From Anomaloglossus baeobatrachus (lineage: Eukaryota > Chordata > Amphibia > Anura > Aromobatidae), in assembly GCF_048569485.1 (NCBI RefSeq), contig NC_134358.1:245248964-245312963 (forward strand): a stretch of DNA of 64,000 nucleotides. Direction: 5' to 3'. Every line of letters starts with the position of its first letter. Position 1 is the stretch's first letter. Below, piece after piece: positions 44,764-56,029 of the stretch. Under the pieces are notes generated by a model that worked only from the letters and a program-made list of their open reading frames with translations, did not search any database and was not told the DNA's origin. Made by a program: the position numbers and the translations under genes.

Positions 44764-45792
44764 TTAAATGAAGCACCCGTAATTAATCTGGTCATTTAGA
44801 CCCTCTGGACGACACGTCCTTAACTTAAAGATCAGTCTTGCTTCCTTTTGTAGGAGTAACCTATCCAGGTTGCCCCCTCTTGGAGATGGTTTGACCTTCA
44901 AAATCCCCATAAATACAATGGCTTCTCTATTTCCAAAATGTTGTGAATTCATGTGTCTAGAAATTGGAGTATCCCATTCGTTCCTAATGTCAGCGAGATG
45001 TTCTCCTACCCGACGGCGAAACTCTCTAATGGTCTTTCCAACATATTGCTTGCCACAGTTACAGGTGGCCAAGTAGACAATGCCTTTGGTTCTACAATTT
45101 ATGAAATCTCTAACCCTAAGGCATTCGCCTGTGACAGTACCTCTAAAAGTTTTACCCGTCTGGATATGATCACATGCCACACACGCCCCACACCTAAAGC
45201 ACCCAGTCGGTTTATCCGGAATCCATGTTATCGGTTTCTCGGGGGCCACATAGTGGCTGTGTGTAAGGCAGTCCCTTAGGGATCGGTTTTTCCGAAACGT
45301 CACAGATGGTTGGTTGCCAATTACCTCGGCAATGTCATCATCCATTTTAAGGATCGCCCAATGTTGTTTCAAGATCTGTCGGACTTGGTTGGCACCCTTT
45401 GTGAAGGTGGTAATGAATCTTATTGTTTTATCACGCTCCTCCCTTTTCTGTTTGGGAACAAGAAGTTGGTTCCGATTTTGTCTGAGCGAGTGATGATAGG
45501 CCTCCCTAAGAATATAGTTTGGGTAGCCCTTGTCCAGAAAACGAGCCCTGAGATCCTTGGCCTTCACGACAAATTCTTCCTCACTGGAACAGTTCCGTCT
45601 CAGACGCAAATATTGCCCCTTCGGGATACCACGTCTGAGAGGGAACGGATGATGACTCTTCCAGTCGAGGAGGGAATTAGTTGCAGTGGGCTTCCTAAAG
45701 ATTGTCGTTTGGAGTCCACCCTGGGGGTCCACTGAGACCAATAGGTCCAAAAATGATAACTGTTTTGGATGAATGACATATGTGAACTTCAA
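44764..45792 (-). CDS. Penelope-like retroelement protein, C-terminal fragment with GIY-YIG endonuclease
   Basis: A 342-codon frame. FLDLLVS near residue 14 and IFRKPTATNSLL fit the end of a Penelope-type reverse transcriptase. A Cys cluster CFRCGACVAC (198-207) precedes the GIY-YIG nuclease GIVYLATC…KQYVGKT (237-254), with downstream Arg and His in FRRRVGEHLADIRN. The end KEARLIFKLRTCRPEGLN is the usual Penelope C-terminus. Full proteins of this class are about 700-900 residues, so the N-terminal RT is missing. Homology fades near 45855, a 5' truncation. The remaining frame is open but cannot act alone. It lies in a collagen intron, in the same direction as the gene. Confidence 0.88.
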   Translation of the reverse strand: MKFTYVIHPKQLSFLDLLVSVDPQGGLQTTIFRKPTATNSLLDWKSHHPFPLRRGIPKGQYLRLRRNCSSEEEFVVKAKDLRARFLDKGYPNYILREAYHHSLRQNRNQLLVPKQKREERDKTIRFITTFTKGANQVRQILKQHWAILKMDDDIAEVIGNQPSVTFRKNRSLRDCLTHSHYVAPEKPITWIPDKPTGCFRCGACVACDHIQTGKTFRGTVTGECLRVRDFINCRTKGIVYLATCNCGKQYVGKTIREFRRRVGEHLADIRNEWDTPISRHMNSQHFGNREAIVFMGILKVKPSPRGGNLDRLLLQKEARLIFKLRTCRPEGLNDQINYGCFI

Positions 45793-45859
45793 ACCTATAG
45801 AGTTGCAGTTCAGATCCTGTACAAAACTTACAAAATCCCAAGAAGGGTTTGTTACTATA

Positions 45860-46285
45860 TATAAATTATCTATGTTTCAGGCCTCCTTTACACATTTGTG
45901 TTTAAACACGTATGTGAAAAAAACAGTACTAGTGTAATCAATGTTTTGCATCAGTTATCATCAGTCTTTTTTAAGGATGGATAAATAAATTACAAATAAA
46001 TGACAAAGCTTCTGCTATACTTTGCAATGTTAAATACGTACAGCAGACGGATGGTACACATACAGCACATAGATGCCATCATGTAAATATATACATTTAA
46101 GCATATCATGTAAAAACTCTACTCTTACTGTCTCTCACGTCTGCTAACAGGGGAAAACCAGGATGGCCGCCCATAAACCATAAACGGATCTGGCTAAAAT
46201 TGTCACATTTTGTAGACATTTATGATCATGTAATGAATATGGATGCCTTACGTTTTTACAATTTAATTAATATTGTTAACTTACC
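45860..46285. other. Collagen intron, nothing recognised
   Basis: AT-rich intron sequence between the Penelope fragment and the exon at 46286. No feature that I can support. Confidence 0.55.
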
Positions 46286-46375
46286 TTGATCACCCTCAGC
46301 TCCTTTTTGCCCTAGAAGTCCAACGGGTCCTCTGGGGCCACGTTTCCCATTTATCCCAGAAGCACCAGGTTTTCC
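46286..46375 (-). CDS. FACIT-like collagen exon (COL1-like domain)
   Basis: Acceptor TTTAAAG|GGAAAACC and donor GATCAAG|GTAAGT on the minus strand. It reads as Gly-X-Y: GKPGASGINGKRGPRGP, then LLGQKGAEGDQ. The exon before it ends in phase 0 and the one after starts in phase 1, so 91 bases would be needed for an unbroken helix. I count 90, which would shift the frame near 46320. This could be a counting slip, an assembly error or real damage (see findings). Confidence 0.78.
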
Positions 46376-46701
46376 CTTTAAAAAATATCAAATATAATTT
46401 TGTGTAACCAATCATATGACGAATTAACTTTAGTATTCCATGAATTGTCACTTTTCATTTACTTTTCCACATAGAGAAAATAAGCATAATATAACTTGAT
46501 GTAGTCTTCAAAAGAGGAGGAACCATGGAAATACTCCATTGGCACGGCGGATGCCATCTCCTCCTCCTCCTCCAAACTGGTGACTTTACCCATGTCTGCC
46601 CTGCAGCCATCTCCGCCACCCACCTGGTGATGGCATCCATCTCTGTTCTGCGGCTGCATCTTCTCACAAGCTGGTGGTTTACCCATCTCTGCTCTGTGAC
46701 T

Positions 46702-47272
46702 AAAGGGTGCTTTACACGCTGTGACATCGCTAGCAATAGTTAGCGATGTCGCGAGCGATAGCACCCGCCCCCGTCGTTGGTGTGATATGTGGTGACCGCT
46801 GCCGTAGCGAACATTATCGCTACGGCAGTGTCACACGCACATACCTGTTCTGCGACTCTGGCCGGCGAACCGCCTCCTTTCTAAGGGGGCGGTTCATGCG
46901 GCGTCACAGCGACGTCACATGGCAGCCGTCCAATAGCAGAGGAGGGGCGGAGATGAGCGGCTGGAACATGCCGCCCACCTCCTTCCTTCCTTATTGCCGG
47001 TGGACGCAGGTAAGGAGATGTTCGTCGTTCCTGCAGTGTCACACATAGCGATGTGTGCTGCTGCAGGAATGACGAACATCATACCTGAAGCAGCAATGAT
47101 ATTAAGGGAATGAACGACGTGTCAACGAGCAACGATTTTTCATGTTTTTGCGCTCATTGAGCATTGCTCATTGGTGTCACACGCTGCGATGTCGCTAACG
47201 GCGCCGGATGTGCGTCACTAATGACGTGACCCTGACGATATATCATTAGCGATGTCGCTAAAAGCACCCTTT
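46702..47272. mobile_element. Non-autonomous inverted-repeat element (family M, copy 1)
   Basis: TIR AAAGGGTGCTTT… matched by inverted AAAAGCACCCTTT, with a 3-bp duplication ACT (46699-46701, 47273-47275). The interior is rich in GCGATGTCGC/TAGCGA motifs with partial symmetry. Related to 53758-54329 and 55160-55801. No coding frame. Confidence 0.75.
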
Positions 47273-47349
47273 ACTCTTACTCCCATATCGTTCCCACCCA
47301 GCCTATTCCTGTTCCTATTTTGTCTCATAATGGCTTCCTGGCTGCTCTC

Positions 47350-48280
47350 CGCACCAGTCCCCACATCTCTGATTGGTTGCAGTCAGACGCACCCCCACCC
47401 TGTGTGACTCAGGTTATTTGCGGTCACAGCTTGAGGTTCCCACGGTCCTCCACCTGTGACTGCAAATAACCTGACTGATGTCAACACTCATCGCTGCAGC
47501 TAAGTCATTCTCTGCCTGAAGCTCACAGTGGGTGGTCAAGTTCTGTGCCCGCGCACTTTCACTTCAGATGAAGCAGAGCTGGAATCTTCATGGGACCTCG
47601 TGTGGATTACATTGGACCTGGGTGTTTCTCATATTTTATTTCAAATAAAGGATTTTTTGGTGTTTGTGTTTATTTCTTTTCACTTACTCATTAGTAATGG
47701 GGGTCTCATAGATGCCTCCCATTACTAATCTAGGGCTTAATGACAGTTGTGAGCTGTTATTAACCTCTTATTACCCCGATTAACACCACACCAGGGTAAT
47801 TAGGATGAGCTGAGTAAAGTTCTGGGATTGTCGCATTTAATGGCTGTGACAATACTGGGTGGCTACAGGCTGCTATTTTTAGACTGGGGGCCCAATAAAT
47901 AAGGATCTCCCCAGCCTTAGAATACCAGCCCCCAGCTGTCGGCTTTATCATGGCTGGGTATCAAAATTGGGGGGGACCGCACACCGTTTTTTTAAATTAT
48001 TTATTTAAATAATTTAAAAATCCACATGTGGTCTCTCTTATTTTGATACAGAGCCAACATAAGCACATGGCTGGGGCTGCAGTCTATAGCCATATGCTTT
48101 ATCTGTGCTGTGTATCATAATATGGGGGAACCTTAAGCCAGTTTTTTTATTTATTTATTTTTACAGCAATAGAGATGCACACACACACACATTGTCTCTG
48201 ATTGAAAACAGTCAGACACGCTGTCACACAGGGTGGGGGTGCATCTGACTGCAACCAATTAGAGGCGTGAGGACTGCCAG
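47350..48280. mobile_element. Inverted-repeat element carrying the dispersed module
   Basis: CTCTGATTGGTTGCAGTCAG (47370) recurs inverted near 48245 (CTGACTGCAACCAATTAGAG), with flanking ACGCACCCCCACCCTGTGTGA also inverted. Between them at 47640-48010 lies one copy of the module described in the findings. Non-coding. Confidence 0.65.
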
Positions 48281-48660
48281 TGTTAGGAGAAGCAGTGCGT
48301 AAGCATGAGGGACAATGAGCGGCCCCAGAATTAGCATTAGAGCTGCGCGGGAGACTCAGTAAGTAAGTGTCTTTAAACAAATGGCTCTTAGGACAGTTTG
48401 GCGAAATGGCTGAGCCACTTATGTCACTAGCAATTAATGTAATGCTGAGCTGTTAGTGTACCTGTAATGAAAACTAGATCGCTCTAGCTACTGTACATTA
48501 TGCCATGTTTCCCCATAATCCCGGGAATAGGACGGATATAATGTTCCCTTGTGAAGGCCTCTTCATGGTGTTGTCAATGTGGTCTCTACATGTCCCAGAG
48601 GTTTCTCCAGAGTCCCAGAAGCCATTTTCAACGAGACCACACCAGGCCACATGTTGCTTG

Positions 48661-49778
48661 TGTGACGCCCTGGACTAGCCCGGTAGTCACAGACATAACA
48701 CCACACACATCCCCTTCCCTAGACAGTCACAACAGTCAAACAAAAACCCTTGTTGCCTCCCTCCAGGGTCTGATGTCCACACCAGGTGAGGCGGAGCCAG
48801 GCAGTTGGCCCCACCCACCGAGGTGTTCACAGGTCTGGAGGCGGGGAAAAGCAGTCAGAGTAGTTTTGGAGTAGAGTTTGGAGGTGGAAGTGAGAGGACA
48901 GAAACTGCAAGTGTCTGGGTCAGAGCCCAGGCACTGACAGCAAGGTTGGCAGACGGTGGTGGCTGTCTGCAGGAGTTAGTGAATCTCTGCAGAGCCGTAG
49001 GACCGGGGTCGGGCGTTGTCCCACCGGTACCAAACCGGGGAGCGGAGTGAAGCTAAGCACACAGACAGGGCCATCGGACCCCGACCAGGCTTGGAGCTGC
49101 CGACAATAGTCAAATCCAAATGTGACAAGAACCCCAGGGGTTTCCCAACAACCAAGACCCGACAGAAGGCAACAGTCCACACCGAGAGGATATACAGCCA
49201 CCGCCATAGGCTAGAGATCCAAGGGCCAGCGCCTGCGGGCAAAATGGGCTGCTACGGCACCTATACGCCGGGGAGCGGACTACCGGTGGGCAACTACAGG
49301 AGTCAGAACATTCTACCAGGTGCAGGGAAAGACAACCACCATCAGCCGTCCGGGGAGATGCCACAACACTGCAGCCGGCTGCGGGACACGTCCATCCAGC
49401 CGTTTGGTTTACCAGATATTCTGTCATTGACTGTCTGAGTGAGTACACCAGTGCCATCTGGCACTGCGTCGCGCTGTCCCTGTAACCCTGCACCCCCAGC
49501 CATCCAGGATCACCAACTCCTACCCACGGGGGGGACAACATCCTAGCTGCTCCCTACCATCCTTCCCGGGATCCCCGTCATCAGCAGCGGTGGTGCTAAT
49601 AATCACCACGACCCATGGATGGAGTCACAAACTATCTCCCTAAACAAACCACTCCCTTTTCACTCGTGGACGAGGAGCGCTGCTCGAGTCCCCGGGTCCG
49701 GCCCACCGCTTGAGCCACCGAGCAGCAGCAGAAGCCCCGGACCCGAGCGTGGCGAGCGCGTCCCCTCCGTCCGCGACA
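48661..49778 (+). mobile_element. Solo LTR, same family as Gypsy copies A and B
   Basis: It starts TGTGACGCCCTGG and ends CCGCGACA like the copy B LTR, and is flanked by CTTG at 48657-48660 and 49779-49782. At 1118 bp it is clearly more diverged than copies A and B. No internal region remains, so it is an older recombined insertion in a collagen intron. Confidence 0.92.
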
Positions 49779-49782
49779 CTTG

Positions 49783-50143
49783 TGCTATTATAAGCAGTTC
49801 TGTGTTGTCTAAAAGTGCTACCACATTTCTGGACTTGTTTCCCATTGAGGACATCTGGGACATCATTGGTCAGTAAGTGTAAAAGGAGCAGCCAGCAGTG
49901 GATTTTGATGATATATGTGCCCACATGCATTAACTGTGACAGATGAATCCTAAGACAACCATATAACCTAATTGATTGCAGGCAAGGTGTGTAGGTGAGT
50001 GGATTTCTGCGTGTGGAGCTTATACATGACAATGAATAAATCAAGAGGTTTTGAAAATGTTATTTTCATTTTTCCATTAGCTGTACAGATCTGATGTTTC
50101 ATGAACAGTAATTGTATACTTCAGTTTAATTTCTTGTTCTCAC
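49783..50143. other. Collagen intron, nothing recognised
   Basis: Unremarkable intron sequence between the solo LTR and the exon at 50144. Confidence 0.6.
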
Positions 50144-50320
50144 CTTCTTTCCAGCTTTCCCTGTAACTCCTGGAGGTCCTGGTGGGCCAATTATTGATGC
50201 ACCTGCTGTTGGACAACCACTAGCGCACTTTCCTCTTATGCTGGATGCATGCTTTGTTGTTGATTCTATTACAACCTTGCGACACAACTCATATACTAGA
50301 TTATCTGGCATGTCGGGTCC
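50144..50320 (-). CDS. FACIT-like collagen exon with NC2-type hinge
   Basis: 177 bp, phase 0 at both ends (acceptor TTTTAG-type CTAAAAG|GGACCC, donor AAGAAG|GTGAGA). It encodes 59 residues: GPDMPDNLVYELCRKVVIES, a further non-helical stretch to GKCASGCP, then GPPGPPGVTGKAGKK. A ~45-residue non-collagenous block with Cys-X3-Cys between two helical segments fits a FACIT NC2 hinge, where chain selection and interchain bonding occur. The helical part starts the COL1-like domain continued at 46286, 43420 and 33639. I do not recognise the hinge as that of a specific chain. Confidence 0.88.
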
Positions 50321-50833
50321 CTTTTAGAAAAAGTGAAAGAAGTCATTAAAATAAACCACCTTTTACGGAGTTAGAAAAAGCAATTCTTAAAATGCTTCAC
50401 TTACATTAGGTAAAGAAATAAAATAGAACAATTCTCTACTGAAGGCCCAATTAAAAAGTCCGATATTTGGTTACAATGAGCATGTACCATAAAACTTGTT
50501 TCTGGTAACCGGTCTATTTAAATATAACACCAATCAGCAAACAAATGGGCATAGTTTGTCAGCTGACTGGATCATTAGAAATCATTGGTGTCAGCAGCCC
50601 TATGTAAACAGGAAATGTTCTGCCAACACGTGCATGATACAGTTCATAATGGCCACTGTGATTAGGAGAAAAGGAAAAGGGATATTTTTAATTTTGCCAC
50701 AAATTTCCACTATGTGTGATAAGGCCAAGGCATTATTGTGGTGGGTTTGGTGAGGCCTCAGTAGAAGATGTGTGAGAAGATCTGATCTATAGCATGGTAC
50801 CATACAACAAGACAATGTAAATCATTTACTCAC
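50321..50833. other. Collagen intron, nothing recognised
   Basis: About 0.5 kb of intron. Small frames on both strands resemble nothing known. Confidence 0.6.
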
Positions 50834-50980
50834 AATTTGCCCAGGTAATCCAGGAGGGCCAGGAGGGCCCTGTTCTCCACGATCTCCAATAGGTCCAGGA
50901 TAGCCTCTAGGGCCGGGTGATCCAGGAGCACCGGTCCTGCCCAACTGGCCTGCTGGTCCTGCACGACCTCGGTTTCCTTG
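50834..50980 (-). CDS. FACIT-like collagen exon (147 bp, Gly-X-Y)
   Basis: Acceptor TCTACAG|CAAGGAAACC and donor GGGCAAATT|GTGAGT, phase 0. It encodes 49 residues of regular triplets ([19 protein letters not shown], then [18 protein letters not shown]) ending GLPGQI before the NC2 hinge. This is the end of the COL2-like helix. Confidence 0.92.
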
Positions 50981-51457
50981 CTGTAGAGACATGAAGTTTA
51001 AGGGGAACCAGTCATGTTGAAAATGGTATCTAATCTAAAGGCAGGATGTAAAGAACTGATCAGAATGATGTACATTTTTGTGAAAAAAATTTCAGAATAA
51101 CTTGCACTTGATGCATTGAAATTCCTGCTGTTTGTGTGCACATGAGTCTAGTGGGCGGTGCTATTCAGTGACTGACAGTCTTCCCTCTATGTGCATACCA
51201 AGTTAGCTGTCAGTCACTAGTGCGTATATGAGTTAGATCTAATGGACCATACTAATATAATAGTTGTGTATTTGATTATAATTAATTACCTTTATTTTCG
51301 ATGTTGTAAGGTAAAGATATAACAATTTCTGGTAAAGGGGTATTCCAGTAAATAACATTTATTACCCGTCACTTTAGTGAGACATGCTATCCTCTGAAAT
51401 ACCATTGTAGATAACTTATGAATGGAACTTATTTTGAAAGCATCTGAATTGACTTAC
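50981..51457. other. Collagen intron
   Basis: Intron of 477 bp. It contains AAAGGGGTATTCCAG (about 51337), a motif that recurs in 62.8-63.3 kb and belongs to a dispersed repeat. Confidence 0.5.
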
Positions 51458-51490
51458 ATGTCCCTTATCTCCAGTGTCCCCTGCATCCCC
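51458..51490 (-). CDS. FACIT-like collagen exon (33 bp, Gly-X-Y)
   Basis: Acceptor TTAACAG|GGGGATGC and donor GGACAT|GTAAGT. It encodes GDAGDTGDKGH in phase 0, joining GAK upstream and QGNRG downstream in register. Such short multiples of 9 or 3 nt are usual for collagen exons. Confidence 0.85.
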
Positions 51491-52431
51491 CTGTTAAAAA
51501 AAGCATAAAAACACAGATCAAGTCCTTTGAAATCCAAACTGCCCTTAATAGCAAAAGCACAAATGGTGCCAAATGTAAGCACTATGAACACCTTTATCCT
51601 TTCTTTTGAAGTATAATCTAAAAAAAATGACATATTGTTCCATACTTTTTGGTCCAGGCAGACTGTTATCTTACATTCTTCGTGAAATGGATGCCTTATA
51701 CAGAATGCTTACATAATGAAACAGTCTGAACTATTTGCCCTGTGCTCTTGCACTTAAAGGAATTATCCGGGACTATTACATTTGTTTTTACTATGAGCCT
51801 AAGAGCTAACTACCAGCTTGTTGTGCTTGATGCTGATCTCTGCTGGCACATAGTGGTCACAGACAGCTCTTGATGGTGATTCAGCGGCTTCCACTGATGT
51901 CACATTGATAGGACAGCGGCATCTCTTCCCATCTGCTCTGTTAATGGGTCTTGACTGCAGATGTCATGCTGATTGACAGCCAGCTCTGCTGCTTAACTGC
52001 GGCAAGCCGGCTGGCAATCAGGATGATGTTGGCCGTCACACCCATTGACAGAGCAGCCTGGACTGTTGATATGGAGCAGCTGAATCGCCAGCAGGAGCGG
52101 TCAGTGACTGCTCTGAGGCAGCACCGGGTAAAATAAGCAGGTAGTTAGCAACTACTTACTGTACCTGTTTTCTTTGTTGTTTTTTTACAGTCTTGTAAAA
52201 AACGTTTTAAAAGATTTGGACATTTTTATACTTTAATGCATGCATTTTTGGATAAAAATAAGTGTTGTAATTGGCTTTCATTAAAAAAAGATGAAATTTT
52301 TGTCTCATGAAGCAGCCTGACGTATCTCTAATTGGGTGGAACACTCTACCTGCAACTGATTACAGCTAATCATTCTGAATGGTCATGGAGTTATGTGTAG
52401 GAGGCACAATCCTACTGTGTAGGTGGCAGGC
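51491..52431. other. Collagen intron with a diverged dispersed repeat
   Basis: No coding exon seen. 51755-52140 starts CTTAAAGGAATTATCCGGGA and looks like a diverged copy of the common TTAAAGGGGTATTCCA-type repeat. Confidence 0.45.
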
Positions 52432-52435
52432 TATG

Positions 52436-53293
52436 TGTGGCGCCCCTGAGGCTTCAGTCGCCACAGGGTAATGCATCTCATTTAAGGTGCAGTATTCATC
52501 TCGGGTGAGGAGGAGGTTAATCACTGGTGTTTCCATAGTTCACTTTACATATAGCTTAGGTACCTTCCATCAGGGGGCTGGACTAGGATAGGCAGGGGGT
52601 GGCCATCACAAGTCATGGGACACTAGGACAACCACCTGGGGGGCGGGTACCACTTGGGGTACAAGTAGGAGAAACCTTCACACAATCTTGAGTCAAGTCG
52701 GGACTACAGTTCTGGCAACACGACACCACTTTCTTCAACTTCTTCTCAGAGCCTGAGGTTTGGACCAGAAAGCTCAGCCCGGGTTCTTCACTTCATTGAG
52801 GGGCAACCCTTGAGGAAAGGACACACTGACACTGGTGATGACCTCCGACTTACCTGGGATCGGCTGGGGCCCATCATGGCAGAAACTGGCACTCCGTGGA
52901 TGGCTATCATACAGTGACTAAAGACCTTGAACCGCAACCACTGTGTCAGCCCATCCTTGCTGGCGCTATCGCCCCGAGCTTCAGCGCCAATGGCCACTAC
53001 CACCACCATCCTCCTCCCTGGGGCATAGTTCTACCTGTGGGGAGTTGAACTATCCAAACTGCGTTACCATCCGCCCCAGAAGACAGCACCCACAGCGGCG
53101 GCTAATCCCTGACTGCACACCACAGGCGGCATCACGAGACAACTACTCCTCAACCCCTTCCTCATCATCATCCCATCATCCATCCCTTTTATTGACACCG
53201 ATGGGGTCACAAAACGGGCAGGGCCACCCGTGACATTCCCTGACCCTCACCGGCTCGGTGACGAGTATTCCCAAGACCCCGTGGGGCCCATCA
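52436..53293 (+). mobile_element. Solo LTR, same family as 35941-41687
   Basis: 858 bp. It starts TGTGGCGCCCCTGAGG, ends GGGGCCCATCA, and is flanked by TATG at 52432-52435 and 53294-53297. It shares CACCATCCTCCTCC…GGGGC and a TCGGTGACGAGTAT-like end with the larger solo LTR. Fossil without coding region. Confidence 0.8.
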
Positions 53294-53297
53294 TATG

Positions 53298-53757
53298 TCC
53301 ATCCACACAAAACAACTCTGATCCAACCCTTTCATTCTTGACTGGTCTTCAAAGGGTGCTATCTCAGCCAAGACTCAAATAAGACCATGATTGTGACTCT
53401 AGCTGTCTTCAAGGGTCAAATACAATCAGCTGAAGTGATCTCCAATCCCTTTTTTTCATCAGTTAGTGTGAAGAAGGCGATGGGTGGCAACTGGAGAGGT
53501 GACAGGCTACCCCTCAGAAGAAGAATCTTTGATGTATGATTCTCTTCCAGTCCCTGTGTTAGTATTTCCAATATGTGTGGTGTCCACTTTCACACATACC
53601 GCTACTACAGACAAGTTCACACACACATACTCATTAAAATAGGTGTTGATTTTCACACCTGTGTTTTCACATGGACCGTGTGTTCTTGTGGACCATGTGT
53701 GTGTCTGTATGATCCACATGGAGACATGCCCATTTTTTACTGTCAACATGGATGAGT
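53298..53757. other. Collagen intron, nothing recognised
   Basis: No exon. Short repeats of CACAC and GGACCATGTGTG-like motifs only (53580-53720). Confidence 0.45.
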
Positions 53758-54329
53758 AAACTCCGCTTTACACGCAACGACATTGCTAACGCGATGTCGT
53801 TGGGGTCACAGAATTTGTGACGCACATCCGTTCTCGTTAGTGAAGTTATTGCGTGTGACACGTACGGGCGACCGCTAACGATCAAAAATACTCACCTTAT
53901 CGTTGATCGTTGACATGTTGTCCATTTCCCAAATATCATTGCTGTTGCAGGTACGATGTTGTTCGTCGTTCCTGCAGCAGCACACGTCGCTATGTGTGAC
54001 ACCGCAGGAACGAGGAACCTCACCGTACCTGCGGCCGCCCGCAATGAGAAAGGAAGGAGGTGGGCGGGATGTTCGTCCCGCTTATCTCCGCCCCTCCGCT
54101 TCAATTGGGCAGCCGCTTAGTGACATCGCTGTGACGCCAAACGAACCGCCCCCTTAGAAAGGAGGCGGTTCGCCAGTGACAGCGACATCGCTAGGCAGGT
54201 AAGTAGTGTGACGGGTCCGAGCGATGTTGTGTGCCACGGGCAGTGATTTGCCCGTGACGCACAACCGATGGGGCGGGTACGCTCGCTAGCAATCTCGCTA
54301 GTGAGATCGCAGCGTGCAAAGCGGCCTAA
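53758..54329. mobile_element. Non-autonomous inverted-repeat element (family M, copy 2)
   Basis: CCGCTTTACACGC (53763) and inverted GCGTGCAAAGCGG (54312-54324) are its ends. The interior shares GTTCGTCGTTCCTGCAGCAG and GCGGTTCG-type blocks with copies at 46702 and 55160. Non-coding. Confidence 0.7.
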
Positions 54330-54480
54330 AGGCCAAACAAAGTCTATGAGTTTGTGAAAACCACGTCCGGCATATGGATGACATCCTTGTGACATTCGTT
54401 TGCCGTCCTTGTGACATGGATCAGAATTAAATGCATTCAAAGAATTACTGACTTTTAAGTGTTAAACTTTTGCACAGATG

Positions 54481-54506
54481 ATAGATAGATAGATAGATAG
54501 ATAGAT
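54481..54506. repeat. (GATA)n microsatellite
   Basis: Six to seven uninterrupted ATAG units. Confidence 0.95.
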
Positions 54507-54529
54507 TTTACAGCTATTAACTAACTAAA

Positions 54530-55159
54530 AGAAAAAAAATGATGTGGGGTTCCCCCCAATTTTGATAGCCAAAGGTAAAGAAGAGAGCTGCGGGCTGATA
54601 TCATCAGGTTGGGAAGATCCATAGTTATTGGGCCCTTCTCAGCCTAGAATAATCAGACTTCAGCCACTCCAGAAGTTGTGCATCACATTAGTTGCGCCAA
54701 TTCTGGCACTTTACCTCAGCTCTTCCTGATTACGCTCGTGTGGTGTGAATCAGGGTAATGGCAGATGGGGTTGATGTCAGCTGTGTCTGTGTAGTTGTAG
54801 TGTCAGCTGGCATCAGGCCCTGGTGTTAGTAATGGAAAGGTCTTAGATACTCCATTACTAACCCAGTAATAAAACAAAAAGACACAAACAAAAAAATAAT
54901 TTATTTCAATAAACACTCCCAATACTGCACTGTACACTGTTAGGATTTACTGGTGTCAGAGTTAGGAATGGTGATATGCATACTCCTGGCCAGAATCCAA
55001 CTAGATAGGTGCAGCATCACTTAATGCACTAGTATTGAGAGAGGCTGCTACCATCTAGTCGGATTCTAGTCTGGAGTATGCATATTGCATACTGTCGGCC
55101 ATGTGTCTGCCATATACAGCTCTAACTCTGGCAAATACGCACAGGATACAATGTGAGGA
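54530..55159. other. Collagen intron with an inverted copy of the dispersed module
   Basis: 54560-54910 matches the module in reverse orientation (AATTTTGATAGCC…TTACCTCAGC…TTATTTCAATAAA). The rest is unremarkable. ATCTAGTCGGATTCTAG and AATCCAACTAGATAGGT form an imperfect inverted pair at 54986-55065. Confidence 0.55.
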
Positions 55160-55801
55160 TTGACAAGTCTGCAGTCACATCGAGTAACACAAAGGGGTAC
55201 TTTGAACGTTGCGACATCGCTACTGCGATCTCATCAGGGTCAAATTGAAAGTGACGCACATCCAGCGCCGGTAACGATGTCGCAACGTGTAAAGCCTAGA
55301 AGCACCGATAAACGATCGCAAAAGCGTCGCAAATCGGTGATCTGTGTAGTGTCGGTCATTTCCATAATTTCGCTGCAGCTACAGGTACGATGTTGTTCCT
55401 CGTTCCTGCAGCAGCACACATCGCTGTGTATGAAGCCGCAGGAGCGAGGAACATCTCCTTACCTGCGTCCCGCCTGCAATGAGGAAGGAAGGAGGTGGGC
55501 GGAATGTTTACGTCCCGCTCATCTCCGCACCTCTGCTTCTATTGGCCGCCTGCCGAGTGACGTCGCTGTGACGCCGCACGACCCACCCTCTTAGGAAGGA
55601 GGCGGGTCGCCGGCCAGAGCGACGTCGCAGGGCAGGTAAGTGCGTGTGAAGCTGCTGTATCGATAATGTTCGCTACGGCAGGTATCACAAGATATCGCAT
55701 CTGCGACGGGGGCGGGGACTATCGTGCTCGGCATCGCTACAATCGGCTAGTGATGTCACAGCGTGCAAAGTACTCCAAAGAGTGACTGCAGACTTGTGCA
55801 T
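55160..55801. mobile_element. Non-autonomous inverted-repeat element (family M, copy 3)
   Basis: Long ends: TGACAAGTCTGCAGTCAC (55161) returns inverted as GTGACTGCAGACTTGT at 55783-55798. Inside these, GGGTACTTTGAACG and CGTGCAAAGTACTCC pair. It shares the GTTCCTCGTTCCTGCAGCAG block with copies 1 and 2. Confidence 0.75.
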
Positions 55802-56029
55802 TTAGACTGGACACCAGATATACATATTTCAAATATAACGTATGATTACATTCTGTATGTCAATGTAAGTGCAACAGGGGTAGAAACTTCTGAAAAATAC
55901 AAGTCCTCATATGTGTTTTAATAAATGTGCCAATTTTGCATTGGAACCATCTATTAAAGCAGGACAGATATATCAGTTATAGTTACACATGGCAGCTTAT
56001 GGTAAAGAGATTCATATATTGTTACGTAC

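Noticed and set aside
46455-46764. Overlapping ~100-codon frames on both strands upstream of collagen exon 46286
   Set aside because: Intron and inverted-repeat element sequence with no Gly-X-Y pattern and no known domain.
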